Below, piece after piece: positions 9,092 through 18,032 of a DNA stretch of 64,000 nucleotides (within the stretch, counting starts at the first letter, position 1; each line of letters starts with the position of its first letter). Made by a program: the position numbers and the translations under genes. The DNA is taken from contig JALCRV010000006.1 of assembly GCA_022652945.1 (NCBI GenBank), positions 62,001 to 126,000 on the forward strand, written 5' to 3'. Under the pieces are notes generated by a model that made no database searches, had not been told where the DNA came from, and saw only the letters and a list, made by a program, of their open reading frames with translations. This stretch comes from Bacilli bacterium. GTDB lineage: Bacteria; Bacillota_I; Bacilli_A; RFN20; CAG-288.

Positions 9092-9910
9092 CTATAACCA
9101 GTGGAAGGTCTTAACAGACTTCGTCCCGTAGCGCTTCTCCAGTTCCCCTTTGATCCAGACCCCGAGTAAGTCGAAGAGGCTCATCGTCAAGATCGCAAGC
9201 AAGGTAAGTGAGAAGAGACGAGGCATGTTCACATCTATATAGGCTTGATTGATCATCCCACCTAAGCCCTGGGCGTTAGTGTAGTTCATGAAGACCTCGC
9301 CCATGATTTCGCCTTTTAAAGCTAAGCCGCTAGCCTGGAAGACCCCTAGGAAGATAGAAGGCAGGCTTAAAGGGCATAAGACAAGAACGAAGCTTTTAAG
9401 GGAATTCTTCCCTTCCAAGCTTAAAGGATCGCTGTATTTCTCCATAATGTCTTTCCCGCCTTTTAAAACAGCTTTATAGATCACTGGGAAGGTCAAAAAG
9501 GCCACGATGATATAAGAAGTGATCTTGGTATAGATAATTAAGAAGAGAATCATCGAAACTGTCGGGAAGGCGGTCATCACGTAAATCAAAGGTCGAAAGA
9601 AGGCCTCTAAGGGCTTAAAGAAAGCCGCTAAAAGGCCTAAAAGAGACCCGAGGAAGGTCGAAATCACCAAGGTAAGGATAATCCGCCCTAAGGTCATTAG
9701 AAGCGAGGTTAAGACGTTTTGTTCCCCTAAAAGAAGGAACATCCCACCTAAAGTCCTAAAAAACTCCGGGAAGGTTTCTCCGCCTAAAAGATAGATCGCA
9801 TCCCAAATCAGGACTAAGAAAAGGAAGCCGAGGAGTATATCTAAGGCATGGAAAAGGACTTTTTTCTTCTTTTCTTCTTCCTTTAAAGGATTATGATGTT
9901 CCTCTTCCAT
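9092..9910 (-). CDS. ABC transporter permease, NitT/TauT (SsuC) type
   Basis: The 272-residue protein has a charged cytosolic N-terminus and about six membrane segments. The cytoplasmic EAA-type loop lies around KYSDPLSLEGKNSLKSFVLVLCPLSLPSIFLGV, which contacts the ATPase in this family. Such permeases import nitrate, taurine, alkanesulfonates, or pyrimidine and thiamine precursors. The substrate is not clear here; neighbours deoB and an NCS2 permease point to a nucleobase-like compound (inference). It starts 17 bases after the NCS2 gene. No ATPase gene is present in the window, so the ATPase must be encoded elsewhere. Confidence 0.85.
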   Translation of the reverse strand: MEEEHHNPLKEEEKKKKVLFHALDILLGFLFLVLIWDAIYLLGGETFPEFFRTLGGMFLLLGEQNVLTSLLMTLGRIILTLVISTFLGSLLGLLAAFFKPLEAFFRPLIYVMTAFPTVSMILFLIIYTKITSYIIVAFLTFPVIYKAVLKGGKDIMEKYSDPLSLEGKNSLKSFVLVLCPLSLPSIFLGVFQASGLALKGEIMGEVFMNYTNAQGLGGMINQAYIDVNMPRLFSLTLLAILTMSLFDLLGVWIKGELEKRYGTKSVKTFHWL

Positions 9911-9927
9911 CTTTTAATTCTTCCCTT

Positions 9928-11451
9928 TTAAAGTTTCGGAGCGTGGGTGTCATCGACCCCTTTAGACTTATATTCGACCTCTTCCAGCCTTTCTTCCTTA
10001 GCTTCGTGGATCTTCAAATCCTCCGAGGCGAAATCATTTTTCGCGGTGTCTTTAATCAAATAGCAGAGGACTAAGGAAATCAGGAACATGCTGACCTCCG
10101 GATCCCCCATCATAAAGCCTAGAAGGACATTCTGGCCGGTAAAGGTCGTGGTGTTGAAGAAATACTTACCTAAAAGGCTGGTCCCGTAGCCTAGTCCTAA
10201 GGTGACAGAAAGGACGATGATGTTCTTTCTAGTGAACCCGGCGCGGGAAATCATCTCAAAGCCGATTAAAAGGATCGACATATAGACCATGATCATCGCC
10301 CCGCCTAAGACGCAGGAGGGTATGGATTCAAAGAAAACGGCCACGGGTGGGAAGAAAGAAAGGATAATCATCATCACGCCGCTTAAAAAGGCAACGTAGC
10401 GGTTGATGATCCCGGTTTTCCCCGCGAAGCCGACGTTTTCCGTTGACGTGGTGATCGGCATCCCGCCAAAGAGGCAGGAACAGGCCGAAATCAGCCCGTC
10501 GAGGAACAGTCCCCCGCTGATTTCCCTGTCGTTAGCCGTCCGGTTATAACAGACGTGGGCGGAAGCGACCATATCCCCGGAGCTTTCCGAGGAGGAAACT
10601 AGATAAATCAAGCAGATAAAAAGCACCGCTTCCCAGTTAAACTTCAGCTTAGTAAGGTCAAAAGGGCGCGGGACATTGATATAATCCTCCGCTCCTTTCA
10701 TCCCGAAATAACTGAAATCAATAATATGCAGGGCCGGATAGATGGCGTTAAGGATCAAAGCGCAGATGTAGCCCATCAAAAGCCCGACGATAATATGGAT
10801 GTTCCGCCAGGCTCCTTTGACGTGGAGGTTCCAAATGATGGCGGAGGTCAGACTGATAAAGCCGCAGAGGATAAAAGGCCAACCGTTGCCAAAAGAATAT
10901 AGTTCGTCGGTCGATAACGAAAGGACACTCTCGACGGCGAAGAACTGCTCCGCACCCAATTCAGCTAACTCCAGTCCGACGGCGATTAAAACGACCGCGG
11001 AGACTAAAGGAGGGATAAATCGGCGCCAATATTTAGCAAAAAGACCCATCACCATCAAAAATAAGGCACCAATTAAGGCAGACAGCAAAGTGACTCCAAG
11101 GTCGTTATAGGTGGAGTTCACCTGCATCAAAGCCCCGATAAAGGTGAAGGAGGTGCCCATCAGGTTAGGTAATTTTGACCCGAAGGGATAAAAGCCCAGA
11201 CACTGGAGGATCGTTCCGATCCCCGCCCATAATAAGGCGCCAGTTAAGGCATTGACGGTCAGATAGTGATCGCCCAAAGAGCCGAAGACGACTAAGATCG
11301 GGGTGACGTTAGAAAGAAACATCACCAGAACTTGTTCGAAAGCGAAAACTCCGGCCCGTTTAAAAGGCACGTAGCCGTCGACCGACATCAGGTTCTCATT
11401 TTTCCCTGCTTTAACAAAGTTTTTAAGTCTTTCCAGTGGCCGAACCATCAT
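9928..11451 (-). CDS. NCS2 xanthine/uracil permease
   Basis: This is a nucleobase:cation symporter of the NCS2 (UraA/PbuX) family, 507 residues with about 14 hydrophobic segments. It has the TM8 acid in SSSESSGDMVAS and the family signature ENVGFAGKTG, equivalent to the QNxGxxxxT motif that contacts the base. The xanthine branch is more likely than uracil, but the exact base cannot be read off. Two ATGs in a row start the ORF after AAAGGAAGG. It has its own -10 box and follows a terminator, so it may be transcribed apart from the upstream lipoprotein genes. Confidence 0.88.
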   Translation of the reverse strand: MMVRPLERLKNFVKAGKNENLMSVDGYVPFKRAGVFAFEQVLVMFLSNVTPILVVFGSLGDHYLTVNALTGALLWAGIGTILQCLGFYPFGSKLPNLMGTSFTFIGALMQVNSTYNDLGVTLLSALIGALFLMVMGLFAKYWRRFIPPLVSAVVLIAVGLELAELGAEQFFAVESVLSLSTDELYSFGNGWPFILCGFISLTSAIIWNLHVKGAWRNIHIIVGLLMGYICALILNAIYPALHIIDFSYFGMKGAEDYINVPRPFDLTKLKFNWEAVLFICLIYLVSSSESSGDMVASAHVCYNRTANDREISGGLFLDGLISACSCLFGGMPITTSTENVGFAGKTGIINRYVAFLSGVMMIILSFFPPVAVFFESIPSCVLGGAMIMVYMSILLIGFEMISRAGFTRKNIIVLSVTLGLGYGTSLLGKYFFNTTTFTGQNVLLGFMMGDPEVSMFLISLVLCYLIKDTAKNDFASEDLKIHEAKEERLEEVEYKSKGVDDTHAPKL

Positions 11452-11469
11452 TAAATACCTTCCTTTGAC

Positions 11470-11475
11470 ATTATA
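11470..11475 (-). promoter_or_regulatory. -10 box upstream of the NCS2 permease
   Basis: TATAAT on the - strand lies 19-24 bases before the permease ATG. The -35 position falls inside the preceding terminator and matches poorly, so strength and regulation are unclear. Confidence 0.5.
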
Positions 11476-11482
11476 CTCCTTT

Positions 11483-11513
11483 AAAAAAGCCCTTTTAAGG
11501 GCTTAAAAGGGCT
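11483..11513 (-). terminator. Terminator between lipoprotein and NCS2 permease genes
   Basis: On the - strand AGCCCTTTTAA pairs with TTAAAAGGGCT around the loop GCCC and runs into six T. The perfect 11-base stem separates the deoB/lipoprotein transcript from the permease pair. Confidence 0.85.
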
Positions 11514-11542
11514 AGTAGATGCTTAAAAGGCTGAAAAGCTGT

Positions 11543-12658
11543 TTATGAAGGAAAATATGAAGAAAATAAGCTGGTGTCGATGGAAGGAAAACCCGTGATC
11601 TTGGCATCGCTCAGAAAGTCATTAAGCTTAAAGGACAGCGGGTTAAACCCGAACGGGTTAGCGCTATTAGTAAAAGAAGGAAGGTTGACGATTGACTTAA
11701 TCATGTTTAAGGGCAGATTAAAGACATCCTCGGTCTTATATAAGCCGGAGGAAGTGTCGTTTTCCAAAATCTGGATGGCTTTTTTCCCTTGGTTCAGCTC
11801 AAAATCTTCCCCGGTTTCAGCAATCTTATCTAAAAAGGCGCTGACTTCAGCCTTTTTAGTCTGATCATCCTCCAAGGTCTTGGAGATGAAGATTCCCGCT
11901 TGCGGGAATCCATCGTATCCTAGACCGTTATTCAGCTTTTGCTCTTTTGAATACTCCTGCCACTTTTCAGTTAAGTTAGCGTAGATAGAGGTCGTTAAGG
12001 GGGCGGAAGAAGAATCCGTCGCCTTTTTAAGCATAAGCTTAGTCACCATCGGCTCGCTTAAAAGCACATAATCTACGTCTTCCCCGTTATTTAGCCCCGT
12101 ATCCGCCACCGTATAAGCCACGGAGACATCGCTGACTTCCGTCAATGTGGAGACGTTATAGACCTTCTTAAAAATGCCTGTAAAGAGGGAGTTAGTCCCG
12201 AAAGAGACGATCTTATCCCCTTCTTCAAGGGTTTTATTGGCGTCCTTTCCGGTGGAGATGATAAAGACATTTCCCTTAGTTAAGACCCCGGCCAATTTAT
12301 AATTGAAGGAATTAGCCTTGATAAGCTTAGCTCCGACATTCAGATCGAAGACCACAGCTCCGTATTCTTGAGTGGCAAAGGCCGCTCTGACATTAGCGGG
12401 GGCAGCAAAACTCAACTGGCCTTGGTAACCTTTTAAAAACGGCGTAAAAGCCATCGAAGGGGCGCCTTTCGGGCAGATAGCCTTAAAAGAAAACGGCGTC
12501 ACATCATCTAAGCCGGCTTCTTGTGATGAGGAAGCTGGTAAAGAGCTATTTAAGCTTTCTAAGGAGGAAGAAGAGGCTAAGCTTGAGGAACTTACTTCCC
12601 CGCAGGAAGCTAAAAGACTAAACGATAAAAACGGGACGATCCATAATGACTTCTTCAT
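11543..12658 (-). CDS. Solute-binding lipoprotein of a NitT/TauT-type transporter (paralog 1)
   Basis: This is a 371-residue exported lipoprotein. The lipobox LLASC puts the lipidated Cys at residue 19, followed by a Ser-rich linker to about residue 48. The mature part has CPKGAPSMAF, YGAVVFDLNVGAKLI and DYVLLSEPMVTKLM, features of periplasmic-type domains in SsuA/TauA/NMT1-like proteins. It is clearly paralogous to the next gene upstream (for example KLAGVLTKGNVFI against KLARVNTYGNCFL). It probably delivers substrate to the permease at 9092-9910. Confidence 0.8.
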   Translation of the reverse strand: MKKSLWIVPFLSFSLLASCGEVSSSSLASSSSLESLNSSLPASSSQEAGLDDVTPFSFKAICPKGAPSMAFTPFLKGYQGQLSFAAPANVRAAFATQEYGAVVFDLNVGAKLIKANSFNYKLAGVLTKGNVFIISTGKDANKTLEEGDKIVSFGTNSLFTGIFKKVYNVSTLTEVSDVSVAYTVADTGLNNGEDVDYVLLSEPMVTKLMLKKATDSSSAPLTTSIYANLTEKWQEYSKEQKLNNGLGYDGFPQAGIFISKTLEDDQTKKAEVSAFLDKIAETGEDFELNQGKKAIQILENDTSSGLYKTEDVFNLPLNMIKSIVNLPSFTNSANPFGFNPLSFKLNDFLSDAKITGFPSIDTSLFSSYFPS

Positions 12659-12688
12659 ATCTAATATTTCTCCAGATTCTATTAGCCC

Positions 12689-13759
12689 TTAGGCTACGAT
12701 TCCATTGTAATACGAGGAGTAGGAAGTGTTAAGCACTTCGCTCGTCCAATAGTGCTTAAAGTTCTTCTGGCAGTTCTCCTCGAAGCCTTTTAAATCGACC
12801 GGATAGGAACAAAAGCCCATGGCGTTAACACCATACGGGCTTTTCGAGCTGTTTAAAATCGTATAAAACTCATCTCCGCTCGCCCCAAAAGAGCTTAAAG
12901 GAGAAAAGGTCTTTTGATCTTCCCCTTGATAGAGGTAAGTGATAACTCGGCCCCCGTTATTGCGCTCTAAGGAAGTCACCATATTATCGTAAGATTCAAA
13001 AAAGTTATCGTAGGCCGCCTTAGTCCTCTTATCGGCTTGGTCTAAAGAGGCGGGGACAAAAAGCCCGCTTTCCGGATAGTGGGCATATCCCCCATCCACC
13101 AGCTGATCGGTATTAGACATCTCCTTAAAACGATCCGTAAACGAATAAAGGACTTCATAAGCGTCCGTTTCCTTTAAAAGCCGGCTGACAAAAGGCTCCC
13201 CGAGTAAGGCATAATCGATCTCTTCTTCCCCGTCTTTCCCCGTTTTCAAGGCTTCAAAGACTTCTTGCATATCCGAATAGAAGGTATCGATTAAAGGGGT
13301 TGAAGGATTATAAGAATAAAAGTAATGCAGAAGATTATTCTGGATTCCTTCATTTAGATAGTTAGCTTCGTATTTATCGTTAGCGGCATTAAAGGAGATA
13401 ATATGGGCGGAAGTTGAAACCCCGTCCTCTTTAAGGCCTTTTTTTGCTAAAAGGAAACAATTCCCGTAGGTATTGACCCGGGCTAACTTATAAGGGACAT
13501 GCTCATCTTGGATTAACTTAAGCCCCTTTTCCAAATCGAAGATAATTCCCCCGTAATCCGAACTGAAAAAGGCTTTATAAACTTCCTCGTTTTTTAAAAA
13601 GAGCACGTGGGTAGCATCATCAGCGTAAGAAGCTAAAGAAAGCCCTTTGCCGTCAGAAGGACAAATAAGCTTAAAAGTCAGGCCCTTTTGGACAAAAGAG
13701 CAGCTGGAAAGCCCGACTAGCAAACAAACTAAAGGCCAGGCCAGAGCCGTTTTCTTCAT
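12689..13759 (-). CDS. Solute-binding lipoprotein (paralog 2)
   Basis: This is a 356-residue lipoprotein with the signal peptide MKKTALAWPLVCLLVGLSSC (lipidated Cys at 20). The start at 13759 was chosen because it opens a perfect signal peptide; the longer open frame to 13855 would prefix 32 residues and overlap deoB. Motifs are shared with paralog 1: GGIIFDLEKGLKLI, DYALLGEPFVSRLL and a YPESGLFV segment. The gene begins seven bases after the deoB stop with no good ribosome binding site, so translation may be coupled to deoB. Confidence 0.78.
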   Translation of the reverse strand: MKKTALAWPLVCLLVGLSSCSFVQKGLTFKLICPSDGKGLSLASYADDATHVLFLKNEEVYKAFFSSDYGGIIFDLEKGLKLIQDEHVPYKLARVNTYGNCFLLAKKGLKEDGVSTSAHIISFNAANDKYEANYLNEGIQNNLLHYFYSYNPSTPLIDTFYSDMQEVFEALKTGKDGEEEIDYALLGEPFVSRLLKETDAYEVLYSFTDRFKEMSNTDQLVDGGYAHYPESGLFVPASLDQADKRTKAAYDNFFESYDNMVTSLERNNGGRVITYLYQGEDQKTFSPLSSFGASGDEFYTILNSSKSPYGVNAMGFCSYPVDLKGFEENCQKNFKHYWTSEVLNTSYSSYYNGIVA

Positions 13760-13766
13760 TATCAGT

Positions 13767-14954
13767 TTAAAGAATTTCCTTGACGGGTTTACCGATTTCG
13801 TTAGAAGAAGGGGTAAGTCCAAAGTTAGCCAGAACCGTAGCGCCGATATCAGCAAATGAATCTCTCTCTTCGAGCTTCTTCCCGCCTTCTAGAAGCGGAG
13901 AATAGGCCAAGAAAGGCACCTTTTCTCTCGTATGGTCGGTCCCATGCCAGGTCGGATCGTTACCGTGATCAGCAGTGACAATAAGCAAATCATCGTCTTT
14001 TAAGGCATCCATAAAGGTGTGGAGCCAGACATCGAACTCTTCGATATGTCTTCCGTAGCCGATGACGTTTCTCCGATGCCCGTATTCGGAGTCAAATTCG
14101 ACAAGGTTCACAAAACAAAGCCCGGTGAAAGGATCGTTAGAAGCAAAAGAGGTTGTAATCTTCATGCCCTCTTCATCCGAAACGGTATGGACGGTCTTAT
14201 TGACACCCTGGTGATTGAAGATATTATCGATCTTCCCGACGCAGGAAGTCATAAAGCCGTGGTCTTTTAAATCATCCATCGCGGTTCTTCCCGTCGGGGA
14301 TAAAGCGTAATCTTTGCGGTCCGGGGTTCTTTTAAAGTCTTTAGCCGAGGTTCCGACATAAGGTCGAGCGATAATTCGCCCTAAGCGATATTCCGGACGG
14401 TTGCAGATTTCCCTAGCGATTTCGCAATCCCGATACAGCTCGCTTAAAGGCACATAAGCCGTATTCGCAGCGACCTGAAGGACGGAATCGGCGGAGGTAT
14501 AAACGATCAAAGAACCTTCCTTACATTGCTTTTCGCCTAAGGAAGCGATAATCTCCGTCCCGGAAGCGGCGATATTGCCGATGATCTTACGGCCCCAGCG
14601 TTCCTCTAATTCCTTGATTAAGGCCGGAGGAAAGCCGGTATCGGTAAAAGTCTTAAAGGGCTTAGTGGTCTTAATGCCCATCATTTCCCAGTGCCCGGTC
14701 ATGGTGTCTTTACCGACCGAGGCTTCTCTTAAAGTGGTGCAATAAGCGTGAGGGTGGCTGACTTTGCTGGTGCCCAGAATCGGGGCTAAATCCCCTAAGC
14801 CAAGCGAATTCAAGGTCGGAACATGAAGCCCGCCCATCCTTTCAGCGATATGGACGTAAGTATTAGAGCCCTTATCTCCGTAGGCTTCCGCATCCGGCTC
14901 GGCTCCGATTCCTAAGGAATCAGCGACGATGACAAAGATTCTTTGGTATTTCAT
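13767..14954 (-). CDS. deoB: Phosphopentomutase
   Basis: DeoB interconverts ribose-1- or deoxyribose-1-phosphate and the 5-phosphates, linking nucleoside breakdown to central metabolism. The 395 residues have the alkaline-phosphatase-superfamily metal sites: VIVADSLGIGAEPDA at the N-terminus, the phosphorylated Thr region GKDTMTGHWEMMG, EFDSEYGHRR, VTADHGNDPTWHGTDHTREKVP. It is the first gene of a - strand operon with the two binding lipoproteins. A five-unit tetranucleotide repeat lies in its leader. Confidence 0.93.
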   Translation of the reverse strand: MKYQRIFVIVADSLGIGAEPDAEAYGDKGSNTYVHIAERMGGLHVPTLNSLGLGDLAPILGTSKVSHPHAYCTTLREASVGKDTMTGHWEMMGIKTTKPFKTFTDTGFPPALIKELEERWGRKIIGNIAASGTEIIASLGEKQCKEGSLIVYTSADSVLQVAANTAYVPLSELYRDCEIAREICNRPEYRLGRIIARPYVGTSAKDFKRTPDRKDYALSPTGRTAMDDLKDHGFMTSCVGKIDNIFNHQGVNKTVHTVSDEEGMKITTSFASNDPFTGLCFVNLVEFDSEYGHRRNVIGYGRHIEEFDVWLHTFMDALKDDDLLIVTADHGNDPTWHGTDHTREKVPFLAYSPLLEGGKKLEERDSFADIGATVLANFGLTPSSNEIGKPVKEIL

Positions 14955-14964
14955 ATCTTGGCCT

Positions 14965-14984
14965 CTTTCTTTCTTTCTTTCTTT
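14965..14984 (-). repeat. Tetranucleotide (AAAG)5 repeat in the deoB leader
   Basis: On the coding strand five AAAG units lie between the -10 box TATAAT (14988-14993) and the AGAGG ribosome binding site before the deoB ATG. The repeat therefore covers the likely transcription start and early leader. Confidence 0.75.
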
Positions 14985-15034
14985 TATATTATAAACTAGC
15001 TTCTTAAATAGATAAAGAACGATACATCCTTAAT

Positions 15035-15913
15035 CTACTTTCCCTCCATAAACCTATCATAAGCTGAAATAATCCTTTTGGTAGAGACATGAGTATAAAT
15101 CTGAGTCGTCTCAATCTTGGCATGGCCAAGCATCTCTTGGACCTGCTTTAGATTAGCCCCGTTTTCTAAAAGATGAGTCGCAAAAGAGTGGCGTAAGGTA
15201 TGGGGGCTAATCGGGGTCATCACCCCAGCCCGCAAAGCGTAAAATTTAACTTTACGCCAAAAATACTGCCTTGAAATGGTCTGTCCCTGCTTATTTAAAA
15301 ACAGATACTTACTCCCCCGGCCCGGATTATGGGAACGGACTTCTTCCACGTACTTATCGATATAATCCAAGGCGTATTCCCCGATTGGGACGATCCTTTC
15401 TTTTTCTCCTTTGCCCCTGATCTTGACGTAGCCCTGTTCGAAGTTGATATTGCCACGTTCAAGACTTAAAAGTTCCGAAACACGTAACCCCGAGGCATAC
15501 ATGGTCTCCATCATGGCTTTATCCCTGACTTCCGAGGGATCTTCAAGATTAAACCCATCGAGGAGGTCTTCTACCTCCTCGGTCGTTAAGACATTAGGCA
15601 GATGCCTCTCCCCTTTAGGCAAATAAAGCCCGATTAAGGAAATATGGATCAGATCTTCTTTTGCTAAGAACAGATAAAGGCAACGAATCGTGGTGGCGCG
15701 GCGGATAATCGTCGAGGTCATCAGGCCTTTTTTCGATAAAAACTCAATAAAATCGCTGATATCATCCCTTTTTAAAAGGGAGATATCCTTATCATTGGTG
15801 AAATCCTCAAATTGGATTAAATCATCGGTATACGTCAAAATGGTCGATTTCTCATCGCCCTTTTCAACGCTGAGATAAGCTAGAAACTCATCCCTGACCT
15901 CCGATAGTTTCAT
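15035..15913 (-). CDS. xerD: Tyrosine recombinase XerD
   Basis: This is a site-specific recombinase acting at dif to resolve chromosome dimers. The 292 residues consist of an N-terminal SAM-like domain (1-90) and a catalytic domain with the complete active site: R144, K168, H238-x-x-R241, H264 and nucleophile Y273 in QIYTHVS. The length is that of chromosomal XerC/XerD, and the motif ASGLRVSEL is typical of XerD. XerC versus XerD cannot be fully separated by eye. The ATG overlaps the dinB stop by four bases, so the two are coupled. It is 6.3 kb from the dif site. Confidence 0.88.
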   Translation of the reverse strand: MKLSEVRDEFLAYLSVEKGDEKSTILTYTDDLIQFEDFTNDKDISLLKRDDISDFIEFLSKKGLMTSTIIRRATTIRCLYLFLAKEDLIHISLIGLYLPKGERHLPNVLTTEEVEDLLDGFNLEDPSEVRDKAMMETMYASGLRVSELLSLERGNINFEQGYVKIRGKGEKERIVPIGEYALDYIDKYVEEVRSHNPGRGSKYLFLNKQGQTISRQYFWRKVKFYALRAGVMTPISPHTLRHSFATHLLENGANLKQVQEMLGHAKIETTQIYTHVSTKRIISAYDRFMEGK

Positions 15914-17097
15914 TTTTTCTCTTTCTCCTTAGCCCCCAGAGTCGTGACTAAGCCATTTAAAGAACCTTTATTTAGATCCTTCAAAAGCTTTTCCCTTTCT
16001 ATTTTAGCTTTTTCTTTCTCATTCGGGAGAGTGGAAAGAGGCGAAAATAAGGAAAGCTGGCCATCTTCTTGAACTATTTTGGTATCATCAAGCCCCACCC
16101 CGAGAAGACGCACTTTTTCCCCACGGTAAAAATCGGTAAAGACGGCAAGAGCCGCCAGATAGATGGTCTCAAAATCATTAGTATCAATCCCGATATTGCT
16201 CCTTTTTGACCGCGTGTTAAAATTCTCATCCCTAATCGTAACGACAACCGTATGGGACTTCTTCCCTTCTTTTGCTAATTCCCTACTGATATCCTTACAT
16301 AAGGAGCGTAAAAGGTCCTTTAAGACTAAAGGATCATCGCAATCCTCATATAAAGTCTGAGCCTCGGAGATCGATTTCCTCTCCCAAGAGGAAGTATCAA
16401 CTATGTCATTTCCTTGCCCGTTCGCCCAGTCTTTAAAGGTCTGATAAGAAATCCCCAGGACTTCTTTTAAGGCGGGAGAAGAAGAAGTAGCTAAATCTCC
16501 GATCGTCAGTATGCCGATTTCCCTTAGTTTCGGAGCGGTCTTTTTCCCCACGCCCCACATCTTCTCGATCTCTAAAGGCCAAAAAAGCCTTTTATAATCG
16601 TCTTTAATGACTAAAGTCAGCCCCATCGGCTTTTTATAATCGGAAGCCATCTTGGCTAAAAAGCGGGTGTGAGCATAACCGATGGAGCATTTTAAAGAGA
16701 GATCATTAAAGATTCTCAGTTGCAGATCAGTCAAAAAATCATGGGCGTTCTCATCGTTGATAAATGCGCTCATATCGATGTAACATTCATCGATTGAGGC
16801 CGGCTCCAAAATCGGGAAATCCTTCCTAAGATAGGACATAAAACGATGGGAAACATCAGAATATAAAGAATAATGCCCCGAGACAAAAATCAAACCCGGG
16901 CACATTTTCTTGGCTAGATAGGTAGGCATGGCCGAATGGACGCCAAATTTCCTCGCTTCATAAGAAGCCGTGGAGACAATGCCCCGCTTATGATCCCCGC
17001 CGACGGCGATGGGCTTGCCTTTCAATTCCGGATGCGCATTAATCTCGCACTGGGCGAAAAAGGCATTCAGATCGATATGGACGATGGCTTTTTCCAT
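15910..17097 (-). CDS. dinB: DNA polymerase IV
   Basis: This is a Y-family translesion polymerase, 395 residues. The palm acids lie in HIDLNAFFAQCE and SIDECYIDMS; KMASDYKKPMG and the thumb helix-hairpin-helix MWGVGKKTAPKLREIGI follow. A beta-clamp-binding peptide, QLSLF, sits near the C-terminus, so the protein should load on the sliding clamp. It is translationally coupled to xerD downstream. No LexA box was evident in its short upstream region. Confidence 0.92.
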   Translation of the reverse strand: MEKAIVHIDLNAFFAQCEINAHPELKGKPIAVGGDHKRGIVSTASYEARKFGVHSAMPTYLAKKMCPGLIFVSGHYSLYSDVSHRFMSYLRKDFPILEPASIDECYIDMSAFINDENAHDFLTDLQLRIFNDLSLKCSIGYAHTRFLAKMASDYKKPMGLTLVIKDDYKRLFWPLEIEKMWGVGKKTAPKLREIGILTIGDLATSSSPALKEVLGISYQTFKDWANGQGNDIVDTSSWERKSISEAQTLYEDCDDPLVLKDLLRSLCKDISRELAKEGKKSHTVVVTIRDENFNTRSKRSNIGIDTNDFETIYLAALAVFTDFYRGEKVRLLGVGLDDTKIVQEDGQLSLFSPLSTLPNEKEKAKIEREKLLKDLNKGSLNGLVTTLGAKEKEKK

Positions 17098-17162
17098 CTT
17101 TTAATCTTTTTTTCCCTTCTTGTAAATGATAGCATAAAAGCCGAAGAAAGGACTTTTTAAGG

Positions 17163-17951
17163 ATGAAAAAGACCCTTATCATCTGCTCGGGGATCTGGCT
17201 TTCGGTGATCCTGATCTGCCTAATTGCCGGCTTATTCAATGCCGAGGGGCTTTTTATCGCCCTTTTAACGCTGATTTTCCTCGTGATGGGGGTGACTCTT
17301 CTCGATATTATCATTCAATTTAAGATCCGTAAGGCCTTCCTCCTCTGCTCAAACCAGGGAGCTTACTTAGACTCCTTACAAGCCCTAAAAAAGATGGAAA
17401 AGTGGCCTTTAACAAAAAACGAAAAGGATTTTCTCCTTCTTAGCGAGATTGTCTGTCTGCAGTTATCAGGGGATCCTGATAAAGCTCCCGCTTTAAAAGA
17501 TAAAATCCCCTTTGAAAGCCTAAAAAGCAAGAAAATGCGTTATACCTGGCTGATGGTCATGAAGGATAACGCCTTAATTAAAGAAGATGAAGACGCCTAT
17601 TTAAGTCTCGACCGAATAGAAAGAGAAGATAGAAAGGCTCAGGAAGAAGCCTTAACGAAAGAAGAAAAAGAATCCGCTTTCTACTTCCTCCTTTTAAAAG
17701 GCCAGATCAATAGAGACGAAGAAGAGGAAGTCATGTCATTTTTAAAAGAGGAAGCTTCTTTAGGGAGAGCGGAAGATCTCTTCTACCGCTACATCGGACT
17801 AATGATCAAGCTCCTCCGCCACCAAGAACTGATCGGCTTAGAAGCCTTTATCCGGGATAGCCAAGGGACCTATTTAGAGGAAAAAGGACAAGAATTAAAA
17901 GAAAAAGGTCTAGCCTTAGGTCTGGTTAGCTCAACAGGGCAAAAGGACTGA
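17163..17951 (+). CDS. Unknown protein with two N-terminal membrane helices
   Basis: I do not recognise this 262-residue protein. Two hydrophobic segments (about 4-25 and 31-52) form a hairpin anchor. The rest is a mostly helical, charged cytosolic domain rich in Glu, Lys and Leu, which could be repeat-like helices of the TPR kind, though no clear TPR consensus is seen. It is a lone + strand gene between dinB and recN, with AAGG just before the ATG. Length and codon use fit a real gene. Confidence 0.65.
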   Translation: MKKTLIICSGIWLSVILICLIAGLFNAEGLFIALLTLIFLVMGVTLLDIIIQFKIRKAFLLCSNQGAYLDSLQALKKMEKWPLTKNEKDFLLLSEIVCLQLSGDPDKAPALKDKIPFESLKSKKMRYTWLMVMKDNALIKEDEDAYLSLDRIEREDRKAQEEALTKEEKESAFYFLLLKGQINRDEEEEVMSFLKEEASLGRAEDLFYRYIGLMIKLLRHQELIGLEAFIRDSQGTYLEEKGQELKEKGLALGLVSSTGQKD

Positions 17952-18032
17952 TTTTTCCTTAAAACCGTTGTTTTAGTATTAAATTAGTATATTTATAGTT
18001 GTTTCACAGTCGAACTAGACATTTTCTTCACT

